Below are positions 1-9,997 of a stretch of DNA of 64,000 bases, one piece after another. Every line of letters begins with the position of its first letter. Positions within the stretch are counted from its first letter, which is position 1. The notes beneath the pieces were generated by a model. The model was not told the DNA's origin, did no database searches, and saw only the letters and a program-made list of their open reading frames with translations. Location: the NCBI GenBank assembly GCA_039583875.1, contig CM077157.1, positions 74,710,346-74,774,345 on the forward strand, read 5' to 3'. The position numbers and the translations under genes are program-made. This stretch comes from Platanthera guangdongensis. Taxonomy: Eukaryota > Streptophyta > Magnoliopsida > Asparagales > Orchidaceae.

Positions 1-899
1 TCATTTAGGAGTATACTTGTGTATAAATACACACGTATTTTTGAACAGTAAAAATACAGAGGAAAAGATGAAACACGGGCCGCGACGTAACCTAGATCGC
101 GAGTTCCTCTCCGCCGCCGCCGTCGCCGCTTGAGAGAGTTGATCACCGGTCTTGATCGAGGTTTCTTCCAGATCTCTCGGCGATAGAAGCTTAGCCAAGC
201 TTAGCTTCTCACGTATCTAATCGGAGATCTCTTGTCTCTTGATTTGTTAATCGGGAAAACCTTCCCCGTCCGAATCGATCGAGACGACTGATTCTAGTGT
301 GACCGTTGGAAGACCTAGCTAGCTTTGCTACGAAGTTTGGATCTCCAAAGTACAGCAGCCGCAAATCGTTGTCGCCGCCGATCCCGTGAACCAAGCCGCC
401 GCCCATCTTGCCGCCGCCGGTTCCGGGGAGATTCTCTCCAAGAGAGATCTAGGGTTGTGGACTCTTAGTGGACTTCAAGAACACGTCGTCAACGAAGAGG
501 GACACCTTAGTCTCCAAACGTAGTTTGTATCTCTTGTACATTCTAGTTTATTTTTGTTGTAACGGAACGTTGGTTCCTAGTTGTAAGGGTTGGGTCCAAC
601 CCGGGTTGTGGGAGTGTTGACTCCTACGTGTGGAAGGGTTCCTTCCGATAGTGCAAGGATTGGATTTCAATCCTGTTGGTGAAGAGACCGAGTCGTCCCT
701 TGTTGGGAGATAGGTCGAAGGGGGAAAGTGGATGTACCCAAATTGGGGAACCACTATAAATTGCTTGTGTATCTTCTGTGCTGTGGTGTTTTGTTTTCTT
801 GTGCAGGTACTATTTTAAATTCCGCAAAAACGCTGCACGTCACCTATTCCCCCCCCCCCCCCTCATAGGTGAAAATAGTTGACACTAGGTGGACTTTCA
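1..899 (+). repeat. E1: 3' part of a SIRE-like copia LTR
   Basis: The right end has the layout of the other SIRE-like LTRs here: a GTGGATGTACCC block with TTGGGGAACCACTATAAA near 728-760, a TTCCGCAAAA segment, a pyrimidine run with a CACCTATT start, and a terminal ACTTTCA at 893-899. The E7, E8 and E2 LTRs end in TTGTCA/TTTCA in the same way. A GCCGCC-rich leader near 110-130 resembles the one in the E7 LTR. Directly after 899 comes sequence homologous to SIRE ORF3, so E1 looks inserted into E2; TGATC at 900-904 would be its target duplication, but the other copy lies outside the window. Whether E1 is a solo LTR or the 3' LTR of a full element cannot be told. Confidence 0.8.
21..30 (+). promoter_or_regulatory. 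Putative TATA box of the E1 LTR
   Basis: GTATAAATAC is a good plant TATA match. It lies about 870 bp before the LTR end, a position similar to the TATA-to-end distance in the E7 LTRs (about 740 bp). The upstream U3 lies outside the window. Confidence 0.5.
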
Positions 900-1198
900 T
901 GATCAACAAAGCCAGAGATGCAGGGAAGGATCCATCAGAGTATACTACCATGTCAAAATACAGGAAGGAAGAGTTGAACAGGTTTGAAAAAGCTAATAAA
1001 TTTTTCAATGTTGATGACTACATGAAACTGTATACAGAAGCAGTGGTCCCAAGGGCTACATCTCTAAATATCATAGGGGTTGCTGATATGACAATGACAA
1101 AGGTGCAAGATGCAAATCCCAATAGGGAAATTATATTTACAAAGCCTAGTGAAAGAGCTAAAGAGGATAAGCATAAGGAGAAGAAGAAGAGGAAGTGA
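900..1198 (+). pseudogene. E2: C-terminal tail of SIRE ORF3 (env-like) protein
   Basis: The reading frame encodes about 98 residues ending in a Lys/Glu-rich tail (KEKKKRK) and a TGA at 1196-1198. It matches the end of the E8 ORF3 (44802-45050): both have an AR-x-x-GKD start, a KY/RQ-x-KE-E-L-x-R segment, a KFF-x-x-D-x-YM-x-L block, EAVVPR, and a final PNREI followed by lysines. The N-terminal part was lost when E1 inserted. ORF3 of SIRE elements follows pol and is often called envelope-like; its function is not established. The open frame begins slightly earlier, at 869, but those codons belong to the E1 LTR. Confidence 0.75.
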
Positions 1199-1373
1199 AA
1201 CCTGAACTGATAAGTTTGTGTTATTTTGAAACTACTTATTAATTTCTTGATACAAAGCTTACTGTGTGTATATATATATCTGCAGCATGTGTTTATTTTT
1301 CCTGACAGATATATGTTTTCATGCTTTGTAAATTTTTTGATTTTATTATGAGTCTGTAACTAGTGACCTTACC

Positions 1374-1388
1374 CAAATAGGGGGAGAT
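1374..1388 (+). other. E2 polypurine tract
   Basis: CAAATAGGGGGAGAT sits directly before the LTR start, as in E8 (AAATAGAGGGAGAT) and E7 (AAATAGAGGGACAT). It primes plus-strand DNA synthesis in LTR retrotransposons. The 175 bp between the ORF3 stop and this tract show no coding signal. Confidence 0.8.
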
Positions 1389-2534
1389 TATTGGATCCCT
1401 AGTTGGATTTGGGCTAAGTTCACTAAGTTAGGATCATATGACCCATCATGTATAGCCAGGGTCATGGTTGTGTCCTAGAGTCTAGGCCAAGTCATTAGAA
1501 TCAACATCACATGGACCATCCTTCAACAGACTGCCAGAAACTCAAGAAATTGTGTCGACACTTGGGAAAGGTTGTGTCGACACTAGAAGAAAAATTGTGT
1601 CGACACACAGAATTTGTGTCGACACACAAAACATTGTCGACATCAACTATGTCGACACCAGAAGCCAGATTGTGTTGACACACAGATCATCTATCGACAT
1701 CAACTGTGTCGACACCAGAAGCAAGATTATGTCGACACACAGGACTTGTGTCGACACACAGAACATCTGTCGACATCAACTGTGTCGACACACAGGACTT
1801 GTGTCGACACACTCCAGATTTCTGTCAAAACAACTATGTCGTGACAAGAAGCAATGGTGTCGACACACAGAACTTGTGTCGACACATTCCACAGAAGCTG
1901 TGTCAATAAGTTAAAGAAGAACTGTGGACTCAGCTCGACAAACTTAGACCACATTGGCAAGACTTATCTAGCAGTTAAAAGTTCTCAGGTCGACGAACCC
2001 AATTCTCAGGTCGACGACTTCTTGATACTCTACTTCAGCATTTCATTCCAGAAATATCTAAGTCCAAAAACACTTTAGTGAACTCTGGTCGACGAAATCA
2101 AATTCTCAGCTCACCGAACTTGATGTGCAGAAAAGGCAAGGTTCTAGAGAATGCAGTTATCTGTTCTCAGCTTGATGATCTTGGAACTCGGCTCGATGAA
2201 CAAAGCCATCTGTTCGACGAACATAACTCCTCAGCTCGACAAACTGTGGACTCAGCTCGACGATTTCTGTTCTCTGTTCGACGAATCCACACTTGGTTAT
2301 TTCCATCCTTCTGTCGCTTTCCTACTGTAATAATTCCTGAGTAATTAATGTTAAAATATTCTTTGATTATTACCATTAGACAGAGCATTAATTACGGTCT
2401 TCATCAGGATTATTGCTTGTCATTTTTCTATGGGACAGTTGGGGAAACTCAATCAATGTAAAACATTCTCCAGGCCGCCAGCATTGAATGCAGAAGAATT
2501 TCAAATTTCAAAAGGAAGACAATATGGAGTATAC
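1389..2534 (+). repeat. E2 LTR, left part (interrupted by E3)
   Basis: The LTR starts TATTGG, probably a mutated TGTTGG, directly after the polypurine tract. It continues at 9998 after the E3 insertion and ends at 10828, giving about 1.98 kb. The last 400 bp are clearly related to the E8 LTR in the blocks ACTCCCTTCAAAAG, TTTTTGAGCACC, CAAAAGCTCATTG and GGTAGAAGAGTGGATGTACC. The U3 part holds two motif arrays. Confidence 0.8.
1551..1895 (+). repeat. Array of GTGTCGACAC palindromes in the E2 LTR
   Basis: The perfect palindrome GTGTCGACAC or close variants (TGTCGACA, TATGTCGACACC) occur about 17 times, spaced roughly 15-30 bp with unlike spacers such as CAGAACTTGTG and CATCAACT. From about 1930 to 2285 a second array follows, built on CTCAGCTCGACGA. 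Short open frames over the arrays (for example 1552-1914) arise from the repeat and are not treated as genes. Confidence 0.9.
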
Positions 2535-4151
2535 TGTTAAATTTTCTCAACGTGGTCAGCAAGATAGCCCAAACACCAAATTAATATCTTCGGAACTACC
2601 CAGTTCGCACGCTGAACCGCGGAAACCCAAGGACTAGAGGTTGCACCCAACAAAACAATGGAAGCACAAGAAGATCTTATTATGCATTCACTTCATTACA
2701 ATCCGAGGCATACATAGCGAGACATGATTTCGCTAGTATTACAGCTGTAAACAGAAAGAACCAAAACACAAGCCGGGCGGACAGAACTCCAGTCCGCCGA
2801 GACCGCGAGGTCGCCGAGACCGCCGAGACCGCCCGAGCTATGCTGCAATCCGCCGAATACCACGGAGTCCGCCGAGACCGCGAGGTCGCGCGGACAGACC
2901 GTTATTCGCCTCCTGCTGAACCCGAACTGAGGAACTCCCCTACCCGCCTGAAGCCGGCGGACAGGTTATTGAAGCTGGGAAAGTTGAAACAGAACTGACA
3001 AGCCGCAGAGCGACCTCCTGCTGAGTCCGCAGAGACCGCACACTTCCAAGCACTGACCGAAGTCACAGCCAAACTCCTGGCTCCTTGAAGTTATCCGCGC
3101 GACCTGCACACAGCAAACCGTCAGCCTGAAACAATCCGTGCGGACTGAAAAACACAGACCGCAGCACTCGCCCAACCCAAATTACTGTTCACTCACGTTA
3201 CTTCTGGTTACTGTAGATGTGCCAGGGGGTCCTATTTATAGGCCAGGTGAGGAGTGTGGTCACCGCCCATGAGATAGCAACACCGCCCCAGCCCGCGCGA
3301 ACACAAAACGACTGTCCGCTCAGCCCGCGAGGACTTAGCCAGTCACCAAGGGAAACCGCCAGGAGCAAGGCAACCAATGACGAACCCTCTCCAGTCCGCC
3401 CAAGCTAAGCGGACAAGGCACCAGCCCGCAAAGCTCCAACTGCTTCAGGACAGCACCTTCTTCAATGGCAGTCCGCACCAACCCGAGGCAGTCCGCAAGA
3501 CTCACACCTCAATCCGCCACAAGTCCACGACCAAAGGCAAACAGCAACAGTCCGCCCGGTCACAGCGGACTTGGCGGATACGGCGGACACCATGAACTTG
3601 ACACCAAGTGTGACCAAGTCCAAAACCATCAAGGGCCAGTGCGAGCATGGCGGACACAAAGTCCCGTCCGCCAAACACCCTAGCACAGACCGCAACCAGT
3701 CCGCGAGCTCCTCGCACTTGTCCAACGCAGCAGCACCAAGCCGGACTCCAAACATCAGTCCGCCAACCACGATCTCCACAGCAAACACCTGCTGTGCCAC
3801 CAGAACTTGACAAGGCCTCAGCCAAGCTCTAGGCTCAGTCCGCAACAGCCAGAACCGCGGACACTCCAGTCCGCAAGCTATCCGCGAACTCGAACCAACC
3901 CGCCAACAGCACAAACTTGCACCCGCGACCACTGAGCAATGCACCAGTCCGCAAGCCTCTCTATCCGCAGATACCAGGCCGCACCAAACCGCGGACACCA
4001 TGCAACAACCCGCTCAGAACACAGCCGGCTTCCACCAGACTTTTCACCAGGCCGCAACCTCAGTCCGCCCAGTCCGCCCAGTTCGCCAAAGCTGTCCGCA
4101 CAGGCCGCGCGGCCTGTCCCGTCACCCACTTCCACTTCACAAATTTCAACA
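2535..4151 (-). repeat. E3 3' LTR
   Basis: On the minus strand it starts TGTTGAAATTTG and ends TTTAACA. It is dense in the motif GTCCGC and its complement GCGGAC, dozens of copies mainly between 3300 and 4110, including tandem AGTCCGCCCAGTCCGCCC near 4070. Several open frames of 60-180 codons cross it on both strands but have no recognisable protein and are repeat-driven. Confidence 0.95.
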
Positions 4152-7100
4152 CTCCCCCTTGAAGTGAGAAGTGGTGACCAAGCCCAGCAAGCTGCGCAAG
4201 CGTTCAAAGGGCCCCTTCGACAGCGGCTTCGTGAAGATGTCAGCAAGATTATCTTCACTCCGAACATGCCCGACCAGCAGAGACCCCTCCAACACCTTCT
4301 CCCTGATGAAGTGGTGATCAATCTCTATATGCTTGGTCCTGGCGTGACACACTGGATTATTTACCAGTTTGAGAGCACTCTCATTGTCACCCCGGAGTAA
4401 AGTAGGCCCTTGCACTTCTTCATGAACATCCTCTATGAGTCTCCTCAACCAAACGGCTTCCCGAGCAGCCAAGGCCGAAGCCTTATACTCCGCCTCCGTG
4501 GTTGAAACCGACACCGAGTCCTGCTTCTTGCTACACCACGAGATGCTAGCTGAACCGCAAGTGAACACATAACCTGAAGTAGACCTTCGATCATCCGAAT
4601 CACCGCCATAGTCAGCATCCGTGTACCCGAGCAACGCAAATTCCGCATCCCTTCCATAGAGGAGTCCCATCTCAGAAGTCACCTTGACATACTTCAGAAT
4701 TCCCTTCGCCGCCACTAGATGAGATTGCCTTGGTTCAGCCATATACCGACTTACTCGGCCGACAGCATAAGCTATATCCGGCCTTGTAATCGTCAGATAG
4801 ATCAAGCTCCCAACAAGAGCCCTGAACACCAAGGGATCATTAAGCACCCTTCCCTCATCTCGTCGAAGCTTCAGCCCAGATTCCAGTGGAGTAGAGCACT
4901 TCTTCCCTTCGCCCATGCCAAACCGTTTCACAATACGATCAGCATACCCTTTCTGGCTAATGAGAATCCCGCACTCCTTCCTCTCCACTTCCAGACCAAG
5001 AAAGTGATGCAACTCTCCCAAGTCTTTCATCTCGAAGCGTATAGCAAGCTCTCCCCTGAGCCTTGCTACTTCCTCCTCCGAGTTCCCTGTGATGATCATA
5101 TCATCCACATACAGCAGGACCAAGACTCTTAGCTCTCCCTTCTTCTTGACGAACAAGCTAGAATCCGAGTTAGAAGCCAGGTATCCACAGAACTGCAGGT
5201 ACTCTGCAATCTTCCCATACCACGCTCGAGGAGCTTGCTTCAACCCATAGAGAGCCTTCCTGAGTTTGCAGACATAGTCCGGATGCTTCTCAGAGACGAA
5301 ACCAAGCGGCTGATCCATGAAGATGTCCTTGTCAATCTCTCCGTAAAGAAAGGCATTCTTCACATCGAGTTGCCACAACCTCCATCCCTTGCTAGCAGCC
5401 AAGGCGATCACCACTCTTACAGACGTCATCTTCGCAACTGGACTGAATGTCTCCTCATAGTCTTCTCCATACTGCTGTGAGAATCCTCTAGCGACCAGGC
5501 GAGCCTTGAACCGATCAATGCTCCCATCAGCCTTCTTCTTCAACTTATACACCCACTTGCAAGTAACCGGAGTAATGCCATCAACCTTGGGCACAAGGTC
5601 CCAGGTTTCATTCTTCTTCAGAGCATCAATCTCTTCCTTCATGGCACCTTCCCACTCCTTCACTCCAGTGGCCTCGTTGAAGTTTGCAGGCTCTCGCTCA
5701 TCCAGAGGACCTGCAAAGAAACAGGAGACAAAGCTCACTGCATTCCCATCACAGTACCGAGCCGGTGGCTTAACCACCCTCTTCGATCTCCGAAGACACG
5801 GCTCCTTGCTCACGGCTTCCGTTGCTTCTTCAGGCTCCACTCCTACCTGGGGCAAGCATTGAGCAGTGCTCCCCCTGCTTCCTGAGCCAGAAGGCTCAGC
5901 CTCGGAGTTCGAAACAACAGGAGCTGCTGGAGAAACAGCAAGCTCCTCTTCCAAGCCTTCAGCAGCCTCCACCGGTGCTTCCTCAACCTTGCTACTTCCG
6001 GTAGGCTCCACCGAGCCACCTCCATATGACGTCAGCTCGTCAAAGACAACGTCTCTTGACACCACGAACTTCTTCGTCACAGGGTCCATGCACTTCCATC
6101 CCTTCTTCCGCTCATCATAGCCAACAAAGACAAGTTTCCTTGCCTTCGCATCCAGCTTTGTCCGTGAAGCATCCGGGACATGCACGTAGCAAGTTGAACC
6201 GAACACCCGAAGGTGTCCAACACTCGGCTTCTCCTTTAGCAACAGCTTAATGGGCGTCTTCATGTTGATAGGGCTGAGTGGCATCCGATTGATAACATAT
6301 GCAGCACAAGACATTCCCTCCGCCCAAAAGGACCTCGGGATATCTTTCGCATGCAGCCAGCATTTGCAGGTTTCCGTCAAATGACGGATCTTCCGCTCCG
6401 CTACCCCATTTTGTTGTGGAGTGTGAGCACATGTAAGCTCCCGTTGGATCCCGTGCTTCCTGCAGAAGTTAGAAAACTCGGAAGAGACAAACTCTCCCCC
6501 GTTATCAGTTCGAAACTTCTTAATCCGCAAGCCAAGCCGGCCTTCTACCAACTCCTTGAACTCCACGAACAAACGGAAGGCATCCGACTTCTCCTTTAAG
6601 AAGTACACCCAAGTATACCTTGAGTAGTCATCAACCAAGACAAGCATGTATTTGCTTCCACCAAGGCTGGCAGTAACAGTCGGTCCCATCAGGTCGCCAT
6701 GAATACACTCCAATGGTTTCTTGCTCCTTGTTTGAGATTTATCAAACGGAAGGCGATGTGCCTTACCGTATTGACAGCCCGCACAAACATGCCCATCACC
6801 AAAGGAGGACAACATCGGCAACCCCCTCACCAGACTTCTACTCGCCATTGCCTTCAGCTTGTCCATGCCAACATGCCCCAGCCTCTCATGCCAGATAGCC
6901 GCACTATCATTGGCCCTCATCCTATCAACATAGGCACTGGTGGAAAGAACAAACAAGTTCTTCACCCTCCTCCCAACATGAGCAACATCAGCCTTTACCG
7001 CTGATACGTTGCGAAGGAACCTCACGTCTGTTGGCCCAAACAGAACGTGATACCCAGCGTCCACCGCGTTGGTCACCGAGAAGAGGTTCTTCTTCATGCC

Positions 7101-8234
7101 CGGCACGTGATACACACTCCTTAACGTGAGTGGCCCCTGATCACTACCCAAAGACACGACCCCCTCCTTCTCTACTGCATAAACAGTATTATCAGCAGTG
7201 ATAATAGCTTCATTACCTGAGTAAGCCTGCATGGAGGTGAACTTCGACTTGTCTCCGGTGAGGTGATGACCACACCCGGAGTCGACGATCCACTCGCTGT
7301 TGAAGTCCTCAGCAGATAAGGCCCGGACACAAGTGCCCGTCATGAAAGCTCCTCCCCATTCTGCTTCTTCACTTCGTGAGCAAGCTTCCTCCTTTCCCGC
7401 AGCATGCCCAGGCTGCAGTTTGACCTTGCAGTCCCGCTTGAAGTGCCCTCGCTGATGACACCGGTAGCACTTCAGATTCTTCTTCCAGTCCTTAGGAGCA
7501 TTGCTCCTCTCCGGCGGATATGAAGTTGAAGTCTCCTTCTCAACAGCTGCCTGCACCTTCTTCTTCTTCTTCCCTTCCCATCCCTTCTTCTTGCCTGAGA
7601 AGAGAGCCTCGCTGCCTTCCTGATTCAGATTCACTCCAGCCATCTGCCTTGCTAAGCTCTCCTGCGAGGCAAGCAGATTCTCCAGCTCCAGCAGAGACGG
7701 CTGAGTAGCCCACCCTTGAACAGATGTAACAAAGGCCACATACTCCTTCCGCAAGCCGCGGAAAATGTGCCTTTTCATCTTTGCCTCAGAGATAGGCTCA
7801 TCAGGATCCAGTGCCGACAGCTCAGCACACAAGCTCTTCATCTTTAAGAAGTACCTGGAGATGGAAAGGTCTCCCTGAGTTGCCCTGGCCAACTCATTCT
7901 CCAGGAACTGAAGCCGCGCCACATTCTTCCTATTGAACAACTCATCAATGGTTGTCCAAATATCAGCAGCCGACTCACATCCAATGATGTGATCAAACAG
8001 TTCCGGAGAGACAGCTCTCTTCAGAACGAACTCTGCCTTAGCATTAGTTCTTCTCCAGAGCCTCACCTGTTCAGCAGTTCCGAAAGCAGCAGTTACTTCC
8101 TGTCTGTCGTCTCCACCGACAACTTCCCACAGCTCCTCGCCCAGAAGATAACTCTTCATGCACGACTTCCACTTTTTATAGTTAGTCGGCGTTAAGAGTT
8201 CAATGCCCAGACCTCTTGCTAAGCTTCCTTCCAT
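4146..8234 (-). CDS. E3 gag-pol polyprotein (copia)
   Basis: A single open frame of 1362 codons encodes the proteins needed for particle formation, reverse transcription and integration. In order: a capsid-like gag region, a zinc knuckle C-x2-C-x4-H-x4-C (about residues 256-269), protease with DSG near residue 319, integrase with an HHCC zinc site and a D-D-E triad (GDLMGP, RTDNGGEF, NGVAERK), reverse transcriptase with [10 protein letters not shown] and YVDD, and RNase H with TDADYGGD, STTEAEY and ADIFTKPL. I chose the ATG at 8234; the frame is open to 8297 but only through a TTG codon. The final codons run through the polypurine tract, and the TGA stop is supplied by the LTR terminus (TGTTGA), so CDS and LTR overlap by 6 bp. 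No stop, frameshift or missing catalytic motif is visible. Confidence 0.95.
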   Translation of the reverse strand: MEGSLARGLGIELLTPTNYKKWKSCMKSYLLGEELWEVVGGDDRQEVTAAFGTAEQVRLWRRTNAKAEFVLKRAVSPELFDHIIGCESAADIWTTIDELFNRKNVARLQFLENELARATQGDLSISRYFLKMKSLCAELSALDPDEPISEAKMKRHIFRGLRKEYVAFVTSVQGWATQPSLLELENLLASQESLARQMAGVNLNQEGSEALFSGKKKGWEGKKKKKVQAAVEKETSTSYPPERSNAPKDWKKNLKCYRCHQRGHFKRDCKVKLQPGHAAGKEEACSRSEEAEWGGAFMTGTCVRALSAEDFNSEWIVDSGCGHHLTGDKSKFTSMQAYSGNEAIITADNTVYAVEKEGVVSLGSDQGPLTLRSVYHVPGMKKNLFSVTNAVDAGYHVLFGPTDVRFLRNVSAVKADVAHVGRRVKNLFVLSTSAYVDRMRANDSAAIWHERLGHVGMDKLKAMASRSLVRGLPMLSSFGDGHVCAGCQYGKAHRLPFDKSQTRSKKPLECIHGDLMGPTVTASLGGSKYMLVLVDDYSRYTWVYFLKEKSDAFRLFVEFKELVEGRLGLRIKKFRTDNGGEFVSSEFSNFCRKHGIQRELTCAHTPQQNGVAERKIRHLTETCKCWLHAKDIPRSFWAEGMSCAAYVINRMPLSPINMKTPIKLLLKEKPSVGHLRVFGSTCYVHVPDASRTKLDAKARKLVFVGYDERKKGWKCMDPVTKKFVVSRDVVFDELTSYGGGSVEPTGSSKVEEAPVEAAEGLEEELAVSPAAPVVSNSEAEPSGSGSRGSTAQCLPQVGVEPEEATEAVSKEPCLRRSKRVVKPPARYCDGNAVSFVSCFFAGPLDEREPANFNEATGVKEWEGAMKEEIDALKKNETWDLVPKVDGITPVTCKWVYKLKKKADGSIDRFKARLVARGFSQQYGEDYEETFSPVAKMTSVRVVIALAASKGWRLWQLDVKNAFLYGEIDKDIFMDQPLGFVSEKHPDYVCKLRKALYGLKQAPRAWYGKIAEYLQFCGYLASNSDSSLFVKKKGELRVLVLLYVDDMIITGNSEEEVARLRGELAIRFEMKDLGELHHFLGLEVERKECGILISQKGYADRIVKRFGMGEGKKCSTPLESGLKLRRDEGRVLNDPLVFRALVGSLIYLTITRPDIAYAVGRVSRYMAEPRQSHLVAAKGILKYVKVTSEMGLLYGRDAEFALLGYTDADYGGDSDDRRSTSGYVFTCGSASISWCSKKQDSVSVSTTEAEYKASALAAREAVWLRRLIEDVHEEVQGPTLLRGDNESALKLVNNPVCHARTKHIEIDHHFIREKVLEGSLLVGHVRSEDNLADIFTKPLSKGPFERLRSLLGLVTTSHFKGEC
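4152..4164 (-). other. E3 polypurine tract
   Basis: The minus strand reads TTCAAGGGGGAG directly before the 3' LTR. It is also coding, because the last codons of the polyprotein run through it. Confidence 0.85.
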
Positions 8235-8351
8235 TGCAATCACCTGTTGGTACCCTTCAGCAGCTCCGAGCAACAACACAGGTTGATCACCACTCAATCA
8301 CTGAGTAACAACACTGGCTGACCTCCGCTCACGCAACTGAACCTCCAACCT

Positions 8352-8373
8352 CAGTAACCTCCCTCTGATACCA
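8352..8373 (-). other. E3 primer binding site
   Basis: Directly after the 5' LTR the minus strand reads TGGTATCAGAGGGAGG, complementary to the 3' end of plant initiator tRNA-Met over the first 11 bases. Confidence 0.9.
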
Positions 8374-9992
8374 TGTTAAATTTTCTCAACGTGGTCAGCA
8401 AGATAGCCCAAACACCAAATTAATATCTTCGGAACTACCCAGTTCGCACGCTGAACCGCGGAAACCCAAGGACTAGAGGTTGCACCCAACAAAACAATGG
8501 AAGCACAAGAAGATCTTATTATGCATTCACTTCATTACAATCCGAGGCATACATAGCGAGACATGATTTCGCTAGTATTACAGCTGTAAACAGAAAGAAC
8601 CAAAACACAAGCCGGGCGGACAGAACTCCAGTCCGCCGAGACCGCGAGGTCGCCGAGACCGCCGAGACCGCCCGAGCTATGCTGCAATCCGCCGAATACC
8701 ACGGAGTCCGCCGAGACCGCGAGGTCGCGCGGACAGACCGTTATTCGCCTCCTGCTGAACCCGAACTGAGGAACTCCCCTACCCGCCTGAAGCCGGCGGA
8801 CAGGTTATTGAAGCTGGGAAAGTTGAAACAGAACTGACAAGCCGCAGAGCGACCTCCTGCTGAGTCCGCAGAGACCGCACACTTCCAAGCACTGACCGAA
8901 GTCACAGCCAAACTCCTGGCTCCTTGAAGTTATCCGCGCGACCTGCACACAGCAAACCGTCAGCCTGAAACAATCCGTGCGGACTGAAAAACACAGACCG
9001 CAGCACTCGCCCAACCCAAATTACTGTTCACTCACGTTACTTCTGGTTACTGTAGATGTGCCAGGGGGGTCCTATTTATAGGCCAGGTGAGGAGTGTGGT
9101 CACCGCCCATGAGATAGCAACACCGCCCCAGCCCGCGCGAACACAAAACGACTGTCCGCTCAGCCCGCGAGGACTTAGCCAGTCACCAAGGGAAACCGCC
9201 AGGAGCAAGGCAACCAATGACGAACCCTCTCCAGTCCGCCCAAGCTAAGCGGACAAGGCACCAGCCCGCAAAGCTCCAACTGCTTCAGGACAGCACCTTC
9301 TTCAATGGCAGTCCGCACCAACCCGAGGCAGTCCGCAAGACTCACACCTCAATCCGCCACAAGTCCACGACCAAAGGCAAACAGCAACAGTCCGCCCGGT
9401 CACAGCGGACTTGGCGGATACGGCGGACACCATGAACTTGACACCAAGTGTGACCAAGTCCAAAACCATCAAGGGCCAGTGCGAGCATGGCGGACACAAA
9501 GTCCCGTCCGCCAAACACCCTAGCACAGACCGCAACCAGTCCGCGAGCTCCTCGCACTTGTCCAACGCAGCAGCACCAAGCCGGACTCCAAACATCAGTC
9601 CGCCAACCACGATCTCCACAGCAAACACCTGCTGTGCCACCAGAACTTGACAAGGCCTCAGCCAAGCTCTAGGCTCAGTCCGCAACAGCCAGAACCGCGG
9701 ACACTCCAGTCCGCAAGCTATCCGCGAACTCGAACCAACCCGCCAACAGCACAAACTTGCACCCGCGACCACTGAGCAATGCACCAGTCCGCAAGCCTCT
9801 CTATCCGCAGATACCAGGCCGCACCAAACCGCGGACACCATGCAACAACCCGCTCAGAACACAGCCGGCTTCCACCAGACTTTTCACCAGGCCGCAACCT
9901 CAGTCCGCCCAGTCCGCCCAGTTCGCCAAAGCTGTCCGCACAGGCCGCGCGGCCTGTCCCGTCACCCACTTCCACTTCACAAATTTTCAACA
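8374..9992 (-). repeat. E3 5' LTR
   Basis: It is near-identical to the 3' LTR at 2535-4151. It drives transcription leftward through the polyprotein. The GTCCGC-rich half lies upstream of the TATA box, in U3. Confidence 0.95.
9073..9080 (-). promoter_or_regulatory. Putative TATA box of the E3 5' LTR
   Basis: On the minus strand the sequence reads CCTATAAATAGG, a strong plant TATA box, about 700 bp upstream of the primer site. The same box in the 3' LTR is at 3233-3240. Confidence 0.65.
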
Positions 9993-9997
9993 TATAC

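Larger units (their letters stand above)
2535..9992 (-). mobile_element. E3: complete, apparently intact Ty1/copia retrotransposon
   Basis: The 7458-bp element has LTRs at 2535-4151 and 8374-9992. Its target duplication TATAC is perfect (2530-2534 and 9993-9997). The primer binding site and polypurine tract are intact, and a single uninterrupted polyprotein spans the interior. The LTRs are 1617 and 1619 bp; by eye I find only two 1-bp indels between them (G run near 3230/9067, T run near 4144/9985), so insertion was recent. Domain order PR-IN-RT-RH makes it copia. The lineage within copia is not assigned; the LTRs are longer than is usual for Tork or Ale elements. Confidence 0.95.

Noticed and set aside
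869..899. ATG at 869 as the start of the ORF3 tail protein
   Set aside because: These codons are LTR sequence of E1 joined by chance to the ORF3 frame of E2.
3462..4001. Open frame of 179 codons on the minus strand in the E3 LTR (also at 9302-9841)
   Set aside because: It lies in GC-rich GTCCGC repeats, has skewed Cys/Arg/Ser composition, overlaps other frames on both strands and shows no protein family.
8235..8297. Start of the E3 polyprotein at 8297
   Set aside because: The codon there is TTG. The first ATG in frame is at 8234, with a normal copia gag start after it.
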